Positions 7,902-15,990 of a stretch of DNA of 43,778 nt are shown here, in pieces. This DNA comes from an uncultured Subdoligranulum sp. (GTDB lineage Bacteria; Bacillota; Clostridia; Oscillospirales; Ruminococcaceae), in NCBI GenBank assembly GCA_904374465.1, contig CAJFFY010000020.1, positions 1 through 43,778 of the forward strand, read 5' to 3'. Position 1 is the first letter of the stretch; every line of letters starts with the position of its first letter. The translations under genes and the position numbers were made by a program. Below the pieces are notes generated by a model. That model did not search any database, had not been told where the DNA came from, and worked only from the letters and a program-made list of their open reading frames with translations.

Positions 7902-9131
7902 TCAACAGGGCAGATAGGCCAACGGATTGACGCGTCCGCCATTGACCCGGAGCTCCAGGTGCAGGTGGTAACCGCCATTGGCACCGTACACATTGCCGGT
8001 GTTGCCCACATATCCGATGATCTGTCCTTTTTCCACTGTCTGCCCCTGGCTGACCGCAATGCGACTCATATGGGCATACAGACTGTCATATCGGTTGCCG
8101 TCACTGGCGGTGCCGTGACTGACTTGTACGCAGTTGCCGTAACTGTTTACCGGGCCGGCGGCGCTGATTACGCCGGCAGCCACGGCGTAAATGGGGGTAC
8201 CGTTGGGGGCGGCAAAGTCGGTACCCCGGTGGGGGATCCCCCAGGGATCCCCTTCCCCAAACTGGGTGGTGATGCTGCTGTAGCTGTCCAGCGGGCAGCG
8301 AAAGTCCAGACTGGTCAGTATCAGATCCTGGGTGGTATAACGGTCACTCTGGGCACGCACAAAGGCATCCAGGGCCTCGCTGGCTTCTTCAAAGGCCTTT
8401 TTGGCGGCTTCGGTGACCACGGCCTGGGCCTGTTCGGCGGCTTGCTGTTGCCCCAGGGTTTTGTTGGCCTGCTGCAAAGCTGCCTGCAATTGTCCTTCGG
8501 TGCTGTGCAGCATTTCCTGCTGCGCGTCCAGGCTGTCTTTGGCCTGGCGGGCTTGCAGGGCCGCCGCCTCCGCCTGTTGTTTGGCAAGTTCCAGAACCTG
8601 GGCTTGCTCAGTCAACTGGCGAAGGATGGTATCGTTTTTCGCACTGATCTGTTCCATTGTCTCCCCAAAGGTGAGTAGCTGGTACAGACTGCGTGCCTGG
8701 GCCAGCAAGCCGATGGCACCGCCTCCATCCAGCATCTGCATGGCACGGAGCTGCTCCTTGCAGCGGGCCAGGCTGTCGTTATATTCCAGCTGTTTTTGTT
8801 CCAGCGCTTGTGCTGCGGCTTGCTCGTCGGCCTGTCGCTCCAACAATTGGCGATCGGCTTCCTGAAGGGCAGCATAGATTGCGTCCAGCTGTCCGGCAAT
8901 ATCGGCCGCCTGTCCCTGCAAGTCTTCGATCTGGGATTGTGTTTGTTGCTGTTCGCTCTTCATCTGCTCCAGCGCCTGTTGGGCTTCCTTGTATGCCTGT
9001 TGGGCCTGGTCGCGCTGATCGGTCAGAGTTTGTCGTGTGTCCTCGGCCAGGGCTGTGTTACAGCAAAGGATACAAAAAAGAAAAGCCGCCGTCCACGCAA
9101 CCGCGGTGGGGCGAAGAATAGAAAAACGCAT
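7902..9131 (-). CDS. Secreted coiled-coil M23 metallopeptidase (EnvC/PcsB-like layout)
   Basis: 409 residues. A signal peptide (about 1-29, ending CNTALAED) is followed by a long Gln/Ala/Glu-rich coiled coil (about 30-285) and a C-terminal M23 domain with zinc-ligand motifs HRGTDFAAPNG, YAHMS, and YHLHLELR. This layout matches EnvC/PcsB-type division hydrolases or their activators, in which the coiled coil holds the enzyme near FtsEX. Full metal ligands suggest an active peptidase. It overlaps the downstream G5-M23 gene, so the two are probably made together. Its promoter contains a 24-bp perfect palindrome (9174-9197), pointing to a dedicated regulator. Confidence 0.9.
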   Translation of the reverse strand: MRFSILRPTAVAWTAAFLFCILCCNTALAEDTRQTLTDQRDQAQQAYKEAQQALEQMKSEQQQTQSQIEDLQGQAADIAGQLDAIYAALQEADRQLLERQADEQAAAQALEQKQLEYNDSLARCKEQLRAMQMLDGGGAIGLLAQARSLYQLLTFGETMEQISAKNDTILRQLTEQAQVLELAKQQAEAAALQARQAKDSLDAQQEMLHSTEGQLQAALQQANKTLGQQQAAEQAQAVVTEAAKKAFEEASEALDAFVRAQSDRYTTQDLILTSLDFRCPLDSYSSITTQFGEGDPWGIPHRGTDFAAPNGTPIYAVAAGVISAAGPVNSYGNCVQVSHGTASDGNRYDSLYAHMSRIAVSQGQTVEKGQIIGYVGNTGNVYGANGGYHLHLELRVNGGRVNPLAYLPC

Positions 9132-9173
9132 AAAAACCTCGGGAACTGGTTTATTGGGATAGACTTTGTTTTC

Positions 9174-9205
9174 AACAGTCTATCATGATAGACTGTTCTT
9201 GTCAA
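9174..9205 (-). promoter_or_regulatory. Promoter of the M23 pair with a 24-bp perfect palindrome
   Basis: Minus-strand TTGACA (9200-9205) and TAGACT (9177-9182) are 17 bases apart. A perfect 24-bp palindrome, with arms AACAGTCTATCA and TGATAGACTGTT, covers 9174-9197, that is the whole -10 box and nearly all the spacer. This is a textbook repressor position. I do not recognise the operator family, and no regulator gene is adjacent. Confidence 0.8.
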
Positions 9206-9223
9206 GAAAACGTAGCCAGTGTC

Positions 9224-9269
9224 GCAAAAAACACAAAGAACGCGCTCTCCAAGCGGAGAGCGCGTTCTT
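9224..9269 (-). terminator. Terminator of the alcohol dehydrogenase gene
   Basis: A perfect 15-bp stem (AAGAACGCGCTCTCC / GGAGAGCGCGTTCTT, loop 4; 9236-9269) followed on the minus strand by TGTGTTTTTTG. It ends adh before the M23 promoter. Confidence 0.88.
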
Positions 9270-9315
9270 GCTCGCTATGCGACTGCCGGAGGGGCGCCGC
9301 ATGGTCTTTATGGAA

Positions 9316-10533
9316 TCAGAAGTCTACCTCGGTGTCATAGTAGCAGCATTTCAACAGCTTTTCCATCTCTTCCTGGGAAGGCTGACGGGGGTTGGAACCG
9401 GTGCAGGCATCGCCGATGGCATTCTTGGCAATCTCGGGCAGGCGCTGCAGGAAGACTTCTTCCGGCACAAAGCCCTGCTCGCAGGGATAAGAGTCGGGGC
9501 CATAGTGCCCGATGCAGTGCGGAATGTTCAGGTCGTCGTTCATGCCGCGCAGATACTGAATCAGCAGGGCAACCTTTTCATCATCATTGCTGCCGCCCAG
9601 ATGCATTTTGTCGGCAATCACGCCATAGCGCTGTTTTGCGGTGGGGTCCTTTGCGTTGAAGGCAATGACCTTGGGCAGGTACATGGCATTAGCGGCACCG
9701 TGGATGATATGGGCGCCATAGTCGGCAAAGGCGGCGCCGGTCTTATGAGCCATGCTGTGGACGATACCCAGCAACGCGTTGGAGAATGCCATACCGGCCA
9801 GGCACTGGGCATTGTGCATGGCATCGCGTTTGGCCATATCGCCGTTGTAGCTGCCCACCAGATCCGCCTGGATCATTTCGATGGCGTGCAGGGCCAGCGG
9901 GTCGGTAAAGTCACAGTTGGCGGTGGAGACGTAAGCCTCAATTGCGTGGGTCATGGCGTCCATACCGGTATGGGCCACCAGCTTTTTGGGCATGGTGTGG
10001 GCCAGTTCGGGATCGACGATGGCCACGTCGGGCGTGATTTCGAAGTCTGCGATGGGGTACTTGATGCCCTTGGCATAGTCGGTGATGATGGAGAACGCCG
10101 TCACCTCGGTGGCTGTGCCGGAGGTGGAAGAAATGGCGCAGAAGTGTGCTTTACGGCGCAGCGGCGGAATACCGAATACCTTGCACATATCCTCAAAGGT
10201 AATGTCGGGGTATTCGTATTTGATCCACATGGCTTTGGCTGCGTCAATGGGGGAACCGCCGCCGATGGCGACGATCCAGTCCGGCTGGAATTCCTGCATG
10301 GCAGCGGCGCCCTTCATGACGGTTTCCACCGACGGATCGGGCTCAATGCCCTCAAACAGGGCAACTTCCATGCCGGCTTCCTTTAAGTAGGCCTCGGCAC
10401 GATCCAAAAAACCAAAACGTTTCATCGAACCGCCGCCGACACAGATCATGGCGCGCTTACCGGGCAGCGTCTTGAGCGCTTCCAGCGCGTTGGGGCCGTG
10501 ATACAGGTCGCGGGGTAAAGTAAATCTTGCCAT
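9316..10533 (-). CDS. Iron-containing alcohol dehydrogenase
   Basis: A 405-residue group III (iron-type) alcohol dehydrogenase. The nucleotide-binding segment is IVAIGGGSPIDAAKA (about residues 90-105). The metal site is visible as GMDAMTHAIEAYVS, then GIVHSMAHKTGAAF and GAHIIHGAANA, supplying the Asp and three His ligands. It probably reduces acetaldehyde or a related short aldehyde with NAD(P)H, recycling cofactor during fermentation; the exact substrate is not readable. A good AGGAGG site lies before the ATG. It is monocistronic, with a consensus promoter, and divergent from the PBP gene. Confidence 0.93.
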   Translation of the reverse strand: MARFTLPRDLYHGPNALEALKTLPGKRAMICVGGGSMKRFGFLDRAEAYLKEAGMEVALFEGIEPDPSVETVMKGAAAMQEFQPDWIVAIGGGSPIDAAKAMWIKYEYPDITFEDMCKVFGIPPLRRKAHFCAISSTSGTATEVTAFSIITDYAKGIKYPIADFEITPDVAIVDPELAHTMPKKLVAHTGMDAMTHAIEAYVSTANCDFTDPLALHAIEMIQADLVGSYNGDMAKRDAMHNAQCLAGMAFSNALLGIVHSMAHKTGAAFADYGAHIIHGAANAMYLPKVIAFNAKDPTAKQRYGVIADKMHLGGSNDDEKVALLIQYLRGMNDDLNIPHCIGHYGPDSYPCEQGFVPEEVFLQRLPEIAKNAIGDACTGSNPRQPSQEEMEKLLKCCYYDTEVDF

Positions 10534-10552
10534 GGGAATGACCTCCTAACGG

Positions 10553-10572
10553 ATTGACAAGAAAATGTCAAT
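10553..10572 (-). promoter_or_regulatory. Inverted repeat in the adh leader
   Basis: ATTGACA and TGTCAAT arms separated by 6 bases lie just after the predicted adh transcription start. It may be a redox or fermentation regulator site, or a small hairpin. It does not match the Rex consensus well. Confidence 0.4.
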
Positions 10573-10584
10573 GTGATTGATTTA

Positions 10585-10613
10585 AGTATATAAGATGTCC
10601 CCAAAAACGTCAA
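10585..10613 (-). promoter_or_regulatory. Promoter of the alcohol dehydrogenase gene
   Basis: Minus-strand TTGACG (10608-10613), 17-base spacer, TATACT (10585-10590). Confidence 0.8.
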
Positions 10614-12011
10614 TCGGCGATAGGGAGAAATTGACCCTGGAATTTCGGCATTTTGACGGAAGAGGCTGCATACGGTGGAACAACGGGCGTTGTATCGTCG
10701 TTTCTTTCCGAAAAGGGGGCGGATCTATGCGTCATCTTACGCCGGAACAAAACCGTCTGATGCGTCGCCGTGCCAGGGTGCTGGCCGGTGGCATGGCGGT
10801 GCTCTGTTTTGGGGGACTGCTGGTTCGGCTGTTTGTGCTGCAACTGCTGGATCCCGGCGGGTATGCGGCCCGGGCGGCGGACCAGCAGCTGCGTGGGGCC
10901 ACGTTGCCTGCAGCCCGGGGAGAGATTTTCTCGGCAGACGGTACGCTGCTGGCCGCCAGCGAAACCTGCTGGACGATCCGTGCAGCGCCCCGGGAACTGG
11001 AGGACGCTTTGGTGGAACCCGCGGCCCGTGCACTCAGCGAGATTCTGGAAATCGATTACCAGGAAACGTTGGAAAAGCTCAGCCAGCGCAGTTCCAATGA
11101 CTGTCTGCTGCGCCGCAGGGTGGATCAGGAAATGGCGGATGCGGTGCGCAGCTGGTGCACGGAGCACAACGCGCAAGGCATTCAGATTCGCCAGGACACC
11201 AAGCGGGTTTACCCCCAGGGGGATTTTCTGGGCGGGATTCTTGGTTTTACCGACGTGGACAACGCGGGGCTCTGGGGGCTGGAACTGGAATACAACGAGG
11301 AGCTCACCGGGCAAAACGGTGAGATTCTGACGGCGAAGAATGCCTGGGGGTATGATCTGCCCACCCACTACCAGACACTGGTGGAAGCGATACCGGGCAA
11401 TACGCTGACCCTGACCATCGATGCCAACATCCAGCACTGGCTGGAAAGTGCCATGGACGCAGCCGTGCGGGAGCATAACGTAGCCCAACGCGGGGTGGGC
11501 ATCGTGATGGATGTACAAACCGGCGCCATTCTGGCCATGACCAGCCAGCCGGATTATGATCCAAACACGCCACGGCAGATCATCAACGAGGAAATCCGGG
11601 CGCAGGTGGATGCCTTGACGGGGGAAGCCCGCAGCGCGGCCCTGCAGGAAGCGCAGCAGACCCAGTGGCGCAACAAGGCCATCAGTGACCTGTATGAACC
11701 GGGCAGTGTTTTCAAGCTGGTAACAGCCGCGGCAGCACTGGATACCGGCGTCTGCACGCCTCAGGACACCTTTGTCTGTGCGGGCAAAATCAATGTGGCA
11801 GGCACCTGGTTCCGTTGCGCCAATGGGCACATCCACGGCCTGGAAACCTTTGCCCAGGGGTTGGCGGTCAGCTGTAATCCCTGCTTTATCCAGATCGGGG
11901 CCCGGCTGGGCAAAGAAAATTTCTGCCAATATTTTGAGGACTTTGGCCTGCGGGAAGCCACGGGCATTGATCTGCCCGGCGAGATCAAGCGCAGTGAATA
12001 TTATACCGCCG

Positions 12012-12027
12012 ACCGGATGGAGCCGGT
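12012..12027. repeat. attL junction of the serine-recombinase element
   Basis: ACCGG-AT-GG-AG-CCGGT at the left junction. The left half belongs to the PBP gene and the right half to the element, with exchange at the central GG (12019-12020). The element arm continues to TTGGACCA at 12036-12043, which pairs with TGGTCCAA at 22188-22195 at the other end. The same 16-base pattern occurs at attR (22204-22219). Confidence 0.9.
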
Positions 12028-12062
12028 GCTGCATTTTGGACCACGGATTTCTTGCGATAATA

Positions 12063-12100
12063 CGAAAAAACAGACGGGACGCCGGGGCGTCCCGTCTGTT
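12063..12100 (-). terminator. Terminator of the dehydratase gene
   Basis: A 15-bp stem (AACAGACGGGACGCC / GGCGTCCCGTCTGTT, 12069-12100) followed on the minus strand by a T run. It lies 40 bases inside the element's left end. Confidence 0.85.
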
Positions 12101-12124
12101 TTGGTTTGTTGCGGCGAAAGATAA

Positions 12125-13882
12125 TCAGTGGGCGTCGTATTCCAGGTAGGCGCCTTTCATGGGGCTGGCTGCCAGTTCACTGAACAGCCGCATGACCCCC
12201 TTGGTGTATTTGCGGGGTTTGGGCTTCCAGTTGGCGCGGCGCTGGGCCAGAATGGCATCCATCTCTTCGGGGGTGCGGCGTTCCCCTTTGACGCCCACAA
12301 TGTTCAACTTGCGGGCAAAGACGTCGATCTCGATGAGGTCGTCCTTTTCCACCAGGGCAATGGGACCACCGTCCACGGCTTCGGGGCTGCAATGCCCGAT
12401 CACCGGGCCGGTGGAGGCGCCGGAAAAACGTCCGTCGGTGATCAGCGCAATGCTGCGGCCCAACTCCTTGTCGGAAGAGATGGCCTCGGAGGTATAGAAC
12501 ATTTCGGGCATGCCGCTGCCTTTGGGGCCCTCGTAGCGGATAAAGACCGCGTCACCCTTCTGGACTTCATGGTGCAGAACGGCGGCCAGGCATTCTTCCT
12601 CACTGTCGAAGGGGCGAGCACGCAGAACGGCTTTGTACATCTCCTTGGGGCAGGCGGTGTGTTTGATGACGGCGCCCTCGGGGGCCAGGTTGCCCTTGAG
12701 CACCGCGATGGAACCATCGACGCCCAGGGCCTTATCGTAGGGGCGGATAATGTCTTCGCGGGTAATGTGGCAGCCGTACCGTTCGTTGAACTGGCCCAGC
12801 CAGCTTTCGCAGCGCTCGTAGAAGCCGTTCTTCTTCAATTCCTCCAGATTTTCACCCAGGGTCTTGCCGGTGACGGTCATCACGTCCAGATGCAGGTGAT
12901 CCTTGATCTCCTCCATGATGGCCGGTACGCCGCCGGCATAGTAGAAGCATTCGGCGGGCCAGCGACCGGCGGGGCGCACATCCAGCAGATAGTGGGCGCC
13001 GCGGTGCAGCCGGTCGAAGGTATCACCGGTGATTTCAATGCCCAGCTCATGGGCAATGGCGGGCAGATGAAGCAGGCAGTTGGTGGAACCGGAGATGGCG
13101 GCATGCACCAGGATGGCGTTTTCAAAGCTCTCCAGCGTGACAATGCGGCTGGGGCGCATCTCATCGTGGCCGGCCATCTCCACGGCGCGCTGGCCGGCCT
13201 GGCGGGCATAGGCCAGCAAGTCGGGACTGGTGGCAGGCATCAAAGCACTGCCGGGCAGGGCAAGGCCCAGGGCCTCGGCCATGATCTGCATGGTGGAAGC
13301 GGTGCCGATGAAGCTGCAGGCGCCGCAGCTGGGGCAGGCGTTGTGTTTGGCCCAGTCCAGCTTGGCCTGGTCGATCTCGCCGCGCTCGAACTTGGCACTG
13401 TACATGCCCAATTGCTCCAGCGTCAGCATCTCGGGACCGGCGTTCATTGTGCCGCCCGGTACCACCACAGAGGGAATGTCCACACGCAGCAGCCCCATCA
13501 GGTTGGCCGGCATGCCCTTGTCGCAGCTGGCCAGATACACACCGGCATCAAAGGGGGTGGCGTTGGCGTGGATCTCGATCATGTTGGCAATGATCTCACG
13601 GCTGGCCAGGCTGTAGTTGATGCCGTCGGTGCCCTGGCTCTCACCGTCGCAGATATCGGTACAGTAATAGCGGGCACCGTGGCCGCCCGCCTCCGTAACG
13701 CCCTTGCGCACTTCTTCCACCAGGGTTTGCAGGTGGCCGCTGCCGGGGTGGCTGTCACCGGCTGTACTTTCAATGAAAATCTGCGGCTTGGACAGGTCTT
13801 CCGGTTTCCAGCCGGTGCCGATCCGCAGGGGATCCAGTTCAGGGGCCAGGGTGCGCATCTTCTGACTGATCAGACATTCCAT
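12125..13882 (-). CDS. IlvD/Edd family dehydratase, probably acting on a sugar acid
   Basis: A 585-residue dehydratase of the IlvD/Edd superfamily. It shows GDSHPGSGHL, TDICDGESQGTDGINYSLASRE, ASCDKGMPANLMG and HNACPSCGACSFIGTASTM; the cysteines in the last three are the iron-sulfur cluster candidates. ITDGRFSGASTGPVIGHCSPEA is the conserved C-terminal motif. The N-terminus differs from true IlvD, and its pairing with a FadR-type regulator resembles sugar-acid (D-xylonate/YjhG-type) dehydratases, so a catabolic role is more likely than branched-chain amino acid synthesis. ATG 13882 has GAGG upstream; ATGs at 13993 and 13996 would give up to 623 residues. It is the first gene inside the element. 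Confidence 0.8.
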   Translation of the reverse strand: MECLISQKMRTLAPELDPLRIGTGWKPEDLSKPQIFIESTAGDSHPGSGHLQTLVEEVRKGVTEAGGHGARYYCTDICDGESQGTDGINYSLASREIIANMIEIHANATPFDAGVYLASCDKGMPANLMGLLRVDIPSVVVPGGTMNAGPEMLTLEQLGMYSAKFERGEIDQAKLDWAKHNACPSCGACSFIGTASTMQIMAEALGLALPGSALMPATSPDLLAYARQAGQRAVEMAGHDEMRPSRIVTLESFENAILVHAAISGSTNCLLHLPAIAHELGIEITGDTFDRLHRGAHYLLDVRPAGRWPAECFYYAGGVPAIMEEIKDHLHLDVMTVTGKTLGENLEELKKNGFYERCESWLGQFNERYGCHITREDIIRPYDKALGVDGSIAVLKGNLAPEGAVIKHTACPKEMYKAVLRARPFDSEEECLAAVLHHEVQKGDAVFIRYEGPKGSGMPEMFYTSEAISSDKELGRSIALITDGRFSGASTGPVIGHCSPEAVDGGPIALVEKDDLIEIDVFARKLNIVGVKGERRTPEEMDAILAQRRANWKPKPRKYTKGVMRLFSELAASPMKGAYLEYDAH

Positions 13883-14011
13883 GGAAAAATCCTCGCTTTC
13901 ATCCAACTTCAGTGGCGTAGGTACGATGCCGGTCTTTGTGGCGGGTGTCTGGCACAATACCTGCGCTTCCAAACGGCCCAACAGGCGAAACATCATATCT
14001 TCTTCGGGTAT

Positions 14012-14040
14012 AATCTAGCAGATATCGGGGGAAAATGCAA
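14012..14040 (-). promoter_or_regulatory. Promoter of the dehydratase gene
   Basis: Minus-strand TTGCAT (14035-14040), 17-base spacer, TAGATT (14012-14017). Confidence 0.5.
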
Positions 14041-14082
14041 TATACATCAGACGTATTTTTGCCAAAGAATTGCAAAACGCAC

Positions 14083-14110
14083 AAAAAGGAAGGGGTGAAG
14101 CCCCCTTCCT
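14083..14110 (-). terminator. Terminator of the FadR-type regulator gene
   Basis: A 9-bp stem AGGAAGGGG / CCCCTTCCT (14087-14110), followed on the minus strand by TTTTTGTG. Confidence 0.75.
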
Positions 14111-14135
14111 CAAAACAGAAGATGTATTTTTTCCG

Positions 14136-14876
14136 TCACGGCGTGCCCGACGCAGCGGGTGTGGTTTCGCAGGGGGACATCCGGTGCGCGTTCCGACGCT
14201 CCATAAGTGCTTGCCGGTTGTAGGTCAGATGGGTGACCATGGCACAACGGGCGCCCACCGCATCCCCGGCCAGGATGGCCTGGGTGATGGCCCGATGGGT
14301 CTGTATGGTTTCCCGGCGCAGGGAACGTTCCGTCAGACTGGCAAAGGTGGTCACCGCAGTGTTGATCATGGGAAGCAGCATTTCCATCACGCGATTTTGG
14401 CTGCAGCGGGCAATGCAGGTGTGGAAGGCAATATCCTTGGGCGTGTGATCCTCCCCGGCCAGGCAGAGCTGCTCCACCGCATCGCACAGGGCGCGCAGTT
14501 CCGTCTTGTTTTCCGGAGTGGCATGGGCGGCGGCGGAAGCGGCGATTTCCGGCTCCAGAATCAGCCGCACATCCAGCAATTCCAAAGCCAGTTTGTATTT
14601 GTCATCCAGCCGCGAAAGCCCCAGGGGATCTTCCGCCAGACTGCAGTGACTTTTAACGTAGGTGCCGTCCCCGCGCCGTACTTCCAGGATTCCTTTGGTG
14701 ACCAGACTTTTGACGGCCTCCCGGATGGTGCTGCGCCCCACCTGAAACTGCTGCCCCAACGCAAACTCATTGGGCAGCTTCTCCCCCACGGCAATGGGAG
14801 TGCCGATGATGTAGGCCATGAGGGCCTCCTCCACCTGTGCCCCCAACAGTTTTCGTGTGGTCTGTTCCTGTCCCAT
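14136..14876 (-). CDS. FadR-subfamily GntR transcriptional regulator (FCD domain)
   Basis: A 246-residue regulator starting MGQEQTTRKLLGAQVEEAL. The N-terminal winged helix (LPNEFALGQQFQVGRSTIREAVKSLVTKGILEVRRGDGTYV) is followed by an all-helical FCD effector domain with a metal/ligand-type histidine pattern (DIAFHTCIARCS). FCD regulators commonly sense sugar acids or other carboxylates, which fits the dehydratase next to it on the same strand. The ATG at 14876 follows GGGAGG; the frame is open further upstream but runs through the promoter. It is divergent from the RpiR gene. A TGGTATAACA sequence over its -10 resembles FadR-type operators (TnGTnnnACnA), suggesting autoregulation. Confidence 0.88.
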   Translation of the reverse strand: MGQEQTTRKLLGAQVEEALMAYIIGTPIAVGEKLPNEFALGQQFQVGRSTIREAVKSLVTKGILEVRRGDGTYVKSHCSLAEDPLGLSRLDDKYKLALELLDVRLILEPEIAASAAAHATPENKTELRALCDAVEQLCLAGEDHTPKDIAFHTCIARCSQNRVMEMLLPMINTAVTTFASLTERSLRRETIQTHRAITQAILAGDAVGARCAMVTHLTYNRQALMERRNAHRMSPCETTPAASGTP

Positions 14877-14909
14877 TCGCAGCGCCTCCCCGATTGATCT
14901 GATGTTTCT

Positions 14910-14938
14910 GTTATACCACACGGGAGACCGAAACGCAA
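14910..14938 (-). promoter_or_regulatory. Promoter of the FadR-type regulator, with operator-like sequence
   Basis: Minus-strand TTGCGT (14933-14938), 17-base spacer, TATAAC (14910-14915). The -10 lies inside TGGTATAACAG, one mismatch from the FadR-family TnGTnnnACnA pattern. Confidence 0.6.
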
Positions 14939-14948
14939 TGCGCCCCTC

Positions 14949-14977
14949 TTGCCGGATGGAAGCGGCTATGGTAGGAT
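14949..14977 (+). promoter_or_regulatory. Promoter of the RpiR-type gene
   Basis: TTGCCG (14949-14954), 17-base spacer, TAGGAT (14972-14977), 70 bases before the ATG and back-to-back with the GntR promoter. Confidence 0.5.
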
Positions 14978-15046
14978 ACACTCAAAGCAAACGTTCCGCC
15001 CATGGTTTTGTGCGGCCAGGGGACGGACAGGCTGTGGGAGGAAGCT

Positions 15047-15814
15047 ATGTTTACTGCGGAGCAGATTCAGTCGTTGAACGAACTGGAACGGGAAGTCTAT
15101 GAATACGTCATGCGCAATCAATCCCATGTACAGTATATGCGCATCCGGGAACTGGCGACGGAAACCCATGTGTCCACCTCCACCGTGTTACGTTTTTGTA
15201 ACAAGATGGGGTGCCATGGGTATGCCGAATTCAAACTGAAACTGCGGGAATACCGCGACCGGCAGCAGAACCAGCCCCAGTTGCCGGATGATGTGATGGA
15301 AATCATCGACTTTCTGAAAAAGACCGTTACTGAGGATTTTGATGACCGGTTGGAGGAACTGGTGGAGATTGTGGCCCACGCCAGCAATATCTTTTTTGTG
15401 GGCAGCGGCATGTCGGGCATTGTGGCCAAGTACGGTGCGCGGTATTTTTCCAGTATCGGAAAATTCTGCCTGTATATTGATGAACCCCATTACCCAACCG
15501 AAAGCCGGATGCTGAAAAATGCACTGGCCATCGTTTTTTCTGTGTCGGGTGAGTCCCGGGATACCATCAGCCATCTGCAACGGTTCAAGGAGCGGGGCTG
15601 CACGGTGATCAGCGTGACCAACAGCGAAAACTGCACCATTGCCAGATTGTCGGACTACAATGTGTCCTATTATATCACCTACCGCAGGCTGAAGGTGTAC
15701 GATGTGACCAGCCAGATCCCGGCCATGTGCATTATCGAAAAACTGGGGAAAAAATTGTACCGCTTTCTGCAGGAAGAGGGCCGGGATCCCGCCGAGGTGG
15801 GAACCGGAGTGTGA
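15047..15814 (+). CDS. MurR/RpiR family transcriptional regulator
   Basis: A 255-residue RpiR regulator. The N-terminal HTH (VQYMRIRELATETHVSTSTVLRFCNKMGCHGYAEFK) is followed by a SIS sugar-phosphate-binding domain (about 110-250: NIFFVGSGMSGIVAKYGARYF, VFSVSGESRDTI). ATG 15047 follows GGGAGGAAGCT; an upstream start has no such site. It lies directly before the EIIBC-GH1 pair on the same strand, so it most likely senses a phosphorylated beta-glucoside or glucose phosphate and controls that operon. It is cargo of the serine-recombinase element. Whether it activates or represses is not readable. Confidence 0.9.
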   Translation: MFTAEQIQSLNELEREVYEYVMRNQSHVQYMRIRELATETHVSTSTVLRFCNKMGCHGYAEFKLKLREYRDRQQNQPQLPDDVMEIIDFLKKTVTEDFDDRLEELVEIVAHASNIFFVGSGMSGIVAKYGARYFSSIGKFCLYIDEPHYPTESRMLKNALAIVFSVSGESRDTISHLQRFKERGCTVISVTNSENCTIARLSDYNVSYYITYRRLKVYDVTSQIPAMCIIEKLGKKLYRFLQEEGRDPAEVGTGV

Positions 15815-15823
15815 GTAACAGGG

Positions 15824-15841
15824 TGTTATGGTTGCGTAACA
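15824..15841. promoter_or_regulatory. Inverted repeat, candidate RpiR operator
   Basis: TGTTA-n8-TAACA lies between the RpiR gene and the PTS promoter, about 45 bases upstream of its -35. A regulator site is plausible but unproven. Confidence 0.35.
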
Positions 15842-15883
15842 AATTTCAAACGCTGTGATACGTTCCTTTCCGTTGTAAAACTA

Positions 15884-15912
15884 CTGACAACCCCCCGGGG
15901 GATGCCTATAAT
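15884..15912 (+). promoter_or_regulatory. Promoter of the beta-glucoside PTS operon
   Basis: CTGACA (15884-15889), 17-base spacer holding the palindrome CCCCCCGGGGG, and a perfect TATAAT (15907-15912). Confidence 0.8.
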
Positions 15913-15990
15913 AAAGCCATCGAAAGCACGCGCGCTATTTCGTAAAGACCCCAAAGCAAGGAGAAAAACTAAAAGAAGAGGTGCTTTAAA

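Larger units (their letters stand above)
10727..12124 (+). pseudogene. Class B penicillin-binding protein, N-terminal part, interrupted by the mobile element
   Basis: First part of a SpoVD/FtsI-type transpeptidase. It starts MRHLTPEQNRLMRRRARV (ATG 10727 after GGGGGCGGA), with a transmembrane anchor (about 17-40), a PBP dimerisation domain, and a transpeptidase domain holding SVFK (Ser327, nucleophile) and SCN (382-384). PBP homology stops at the GG at 12019-12020, after EYYTADRM. The frame then runs through element sequence for about 34 codons to a TAA at 12122-12124, so the product lacks the KSG motif and should be inactive. The missing end lies at 22213-22742. Joining the two at GG gives 1824 bases, a clean 608-codon frame including the stop. 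Its promoter is not obvious. Confidence 0.93.

Noticed and set aside
10553..10572. Rex operator upstream of adh
   Set aside because: The arms and spacing differ from TTGTTAA-n4-TTAACAA, so only an unassigned inverted repeat is reported.
12128..14098. A 656-codon open frame on the plus strand
   Set aside because: It is antisense to the well-supported dehydratase, has Gly/His/Gln-rich composition typical of GC-rich shadow frames, and has no ribosome-binding site or family match.
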